DNA from: Bacteroidia bacterium | GTDB lineage: Bacteria > Bacteroidota > Bacteroidia > NS11-12g > UBA955 | Direction of reading: 5' to 3' | DNA: 14,846 bases | Assembly (NCBI GenBank): GCA_023258655.1 | Contig: JALQWO010000015.1 | Span: 3,191 to 18,036 of the forward strand | In this document: piece after piece, positions 14,044 through 14,846 of the stretch | How the letters are laid out: each line of letters starts with the position of its first letter | Position numbering within the stretch: the first letter of the stretch is position 1 | Program-made: the position numbers and the translations under genes | Notes under the pieces: model-generated | What the model saw: only the letters and a program-made list of their open reading frames with translations | What the model was told of the DNA's origin: nothing | Database searches by the model: none

Positions 14044-14846
14044 ATGCGTGCCGCTTTTGTCAAAAATTTGTTGTGGTTACAGCTGTTGAACTGGCTGGTG
14101 AAACCCCTGTGGATTTTATGGATTGAGCGGGAGATTCAGTTGCGCATGGGCGATGGCTGGTATGGGGTTTACAGTTTGCATTTCAATTTGGTGCTGCTGT
14201 TTGCGGTGCTGTTGGATGCGGGTTTGAATAGCTATGTTTCTAGGGAAATTGCGGCTCACGGAAGGTTATTGCACCCCAAAAGGATGTTCTTTTTGCGGTT
14301 GGGACTGGGGTTGGTGTATGTGGTTTTGGTGTTGTTGGTGGCGCGCGTGCAGAACGGGATTGAGGCGGAGTTTTTGTTATTTGCGTTGATCAACCAGATA
14401 ATGGCATCGGTGGTGTTGATGTTGCGGTCGGTGTTGCAGGGCAAGCAGCGGTTTGTATCAGACAGTTGTTTGAGCGTGATTGATCGGTTGGTGGCGTTGG
14501 CGATATGCACGTGGATGTTGAAGTCGTTCACCGTGGCGATGTTTGCGAGCGAGGGCGGGGTGTTGAATTTTCAGGTCGCCCAGTTTTTCGGCTATGCCAC
14601 GGCGTTGGTCGTTGGGTTGGTGCTGGTGTTTTGGAAGGGGAAGGGTGCTATGGAAGGGGCTTCTGATGGGGCGGTAGCATCACAAAAGACATTGGGTGAT
14701 TGGAGCAAGGAAGTGGTTTGGTTTGGGGTGATGGCTTTGGCGATGAGCTTGTTCACCCGCATTGATGTGCAGATGATACAGCGCTATGCGGGTTCTGCAT
14801 TGTCTGATCTCCCCGGTGTGGATGGGTTAAAATTGGTAGCAGAGGC
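14044..14846 (+). CDS. Polysaccharide/oligosaccharide flippase family membrane protein (partial)
   Basis: Open from the ATG at 14044 to the right edge (267 full codons, no stop), so the C-terminal part is missing. The N-terminus KNLLWLQLLNWLVKPLWILW, then GWYGVYSLHFNLVLLFAVLLDAGLNSYVSREIA, fits the first two helices of Wzx-type flippases (MATE/PST superfamily), in which a YG-x-Y-x-L helix is followed by LLDxGLN-x-x-x-x-REIA. Several further hydrophobic helices follow (about 80-100, 113-130, 150-165 and 180-200), then a hydrophilic loop and FTRIDVQMI. These proteins move lipid-linked glycans across the inner membrane; the exact substrate is unknown. The coding strand is very rich in TTG and GTG codons. 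It diverges from the unknown-function gene. Confidence 0.8.
   Translation, partial: MRAAFVKNLLWLQLLNWLVKPLWILWIEREIQLRMGDGWYGVYSLHFNLVLLFAVLLDAGLNSYVSREIAAHGRLLHPKRMFFLRLGLGLVYVVLVLLVARVQNGIEAEFLLFALINQIMASVVLMLRSVLQGKQRFVSDSCLSVIDRLVALAICTWMLKSFTVAMFASEGGVLNFQVAQFFGYATALVVGLVLVFWKGKGAMEGASDGAVASQKTLGDWSKEVVWFGVMALAMSLFTRIDVQMIQRYAGSALSDLPGVDGLKLVAE

Overview
The window looks like chromosomal core DNA of a member of the Bacteroidota. The evidence is a single-chain MurF-alanine racemase fusion, an OstA-like protein followed by a DUF5686 protein, a TM2 lipoprotein with the KRYHNRGF-type motif, a DUF2752 protein, and promoter -7 boxes of the TAnnTTTG type in place of the Escherichia coli -10 box. 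Starts rarely show a Shine-Dalgarno sequence, and several genes seem to begin with GTG or TTG. I cannot name the genus from sequence alone.

Layout. (1) Positions 1-3477, minus strand: an OstA-like envelope protein and, 3 nt behind it, a DUF5686/carboxypeptidase-regulatory-domain outer-membrane protein that runs off the left edge. (2) Positions 3478-8289, plus strand: tilS (tRNA-Ile lysidine synthetase), a sugar-phosphate nucleotidyltransferase and murF-alr, transcribed away from ostA across a 16-bp perfect palindrome. (3) Positions 8290-8481: a convergent junction with two perfect hairpins and what looks like the C-terminal scrap of a PIN-domain toxin. (4) A DUF3108 protein (minus) diverges from selD (plus). 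(5) selD runs head-on into a GNAT-toxin/DUF1778-antitoxin cassette (minus), with the two stop codons overlapping. (6) pdhB, the pyruvate dehydrogenase E1 beta subunit (minus), has its own terminator and diverges from a TM2 lipoprotein/DUF2752 pair (plus). (7) DUF2752 meets a conserved gene of unknown function tail to tail, again with overlapping stops. That gene diverges from a polysaccharide flippase that is cut by the right edge.

Function. The left half is mostly cell-envelope work: OstA-like and DUF5686 proteins, an NDP-sugar synthase, and a peptidoglycan precursor enzyme carrying its own D-alanine source. The right half mixes unrelated housekeeping genes (selenophosphate synthesis, pyruvate oxidation) with an addiction module and small membrane proteins. 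No RNA gene, insertion sequence, CRISPR array or phage gene was seen. No stretch over 300 bases lacks a gene.

The observations most worth a second look are: -7 boxes placed so close to start codons that several mRNAs should be leaderless or nearly so; a 14-bp palindrome over the toxin-antitoxin promoter, which looks like an operator; the back-to-back palindromic promoter between ostA and tilS; the PIN-toxin remnant; and the conserved orphan gene at 13427-13993. I did not find a convincing new multi-gene system.
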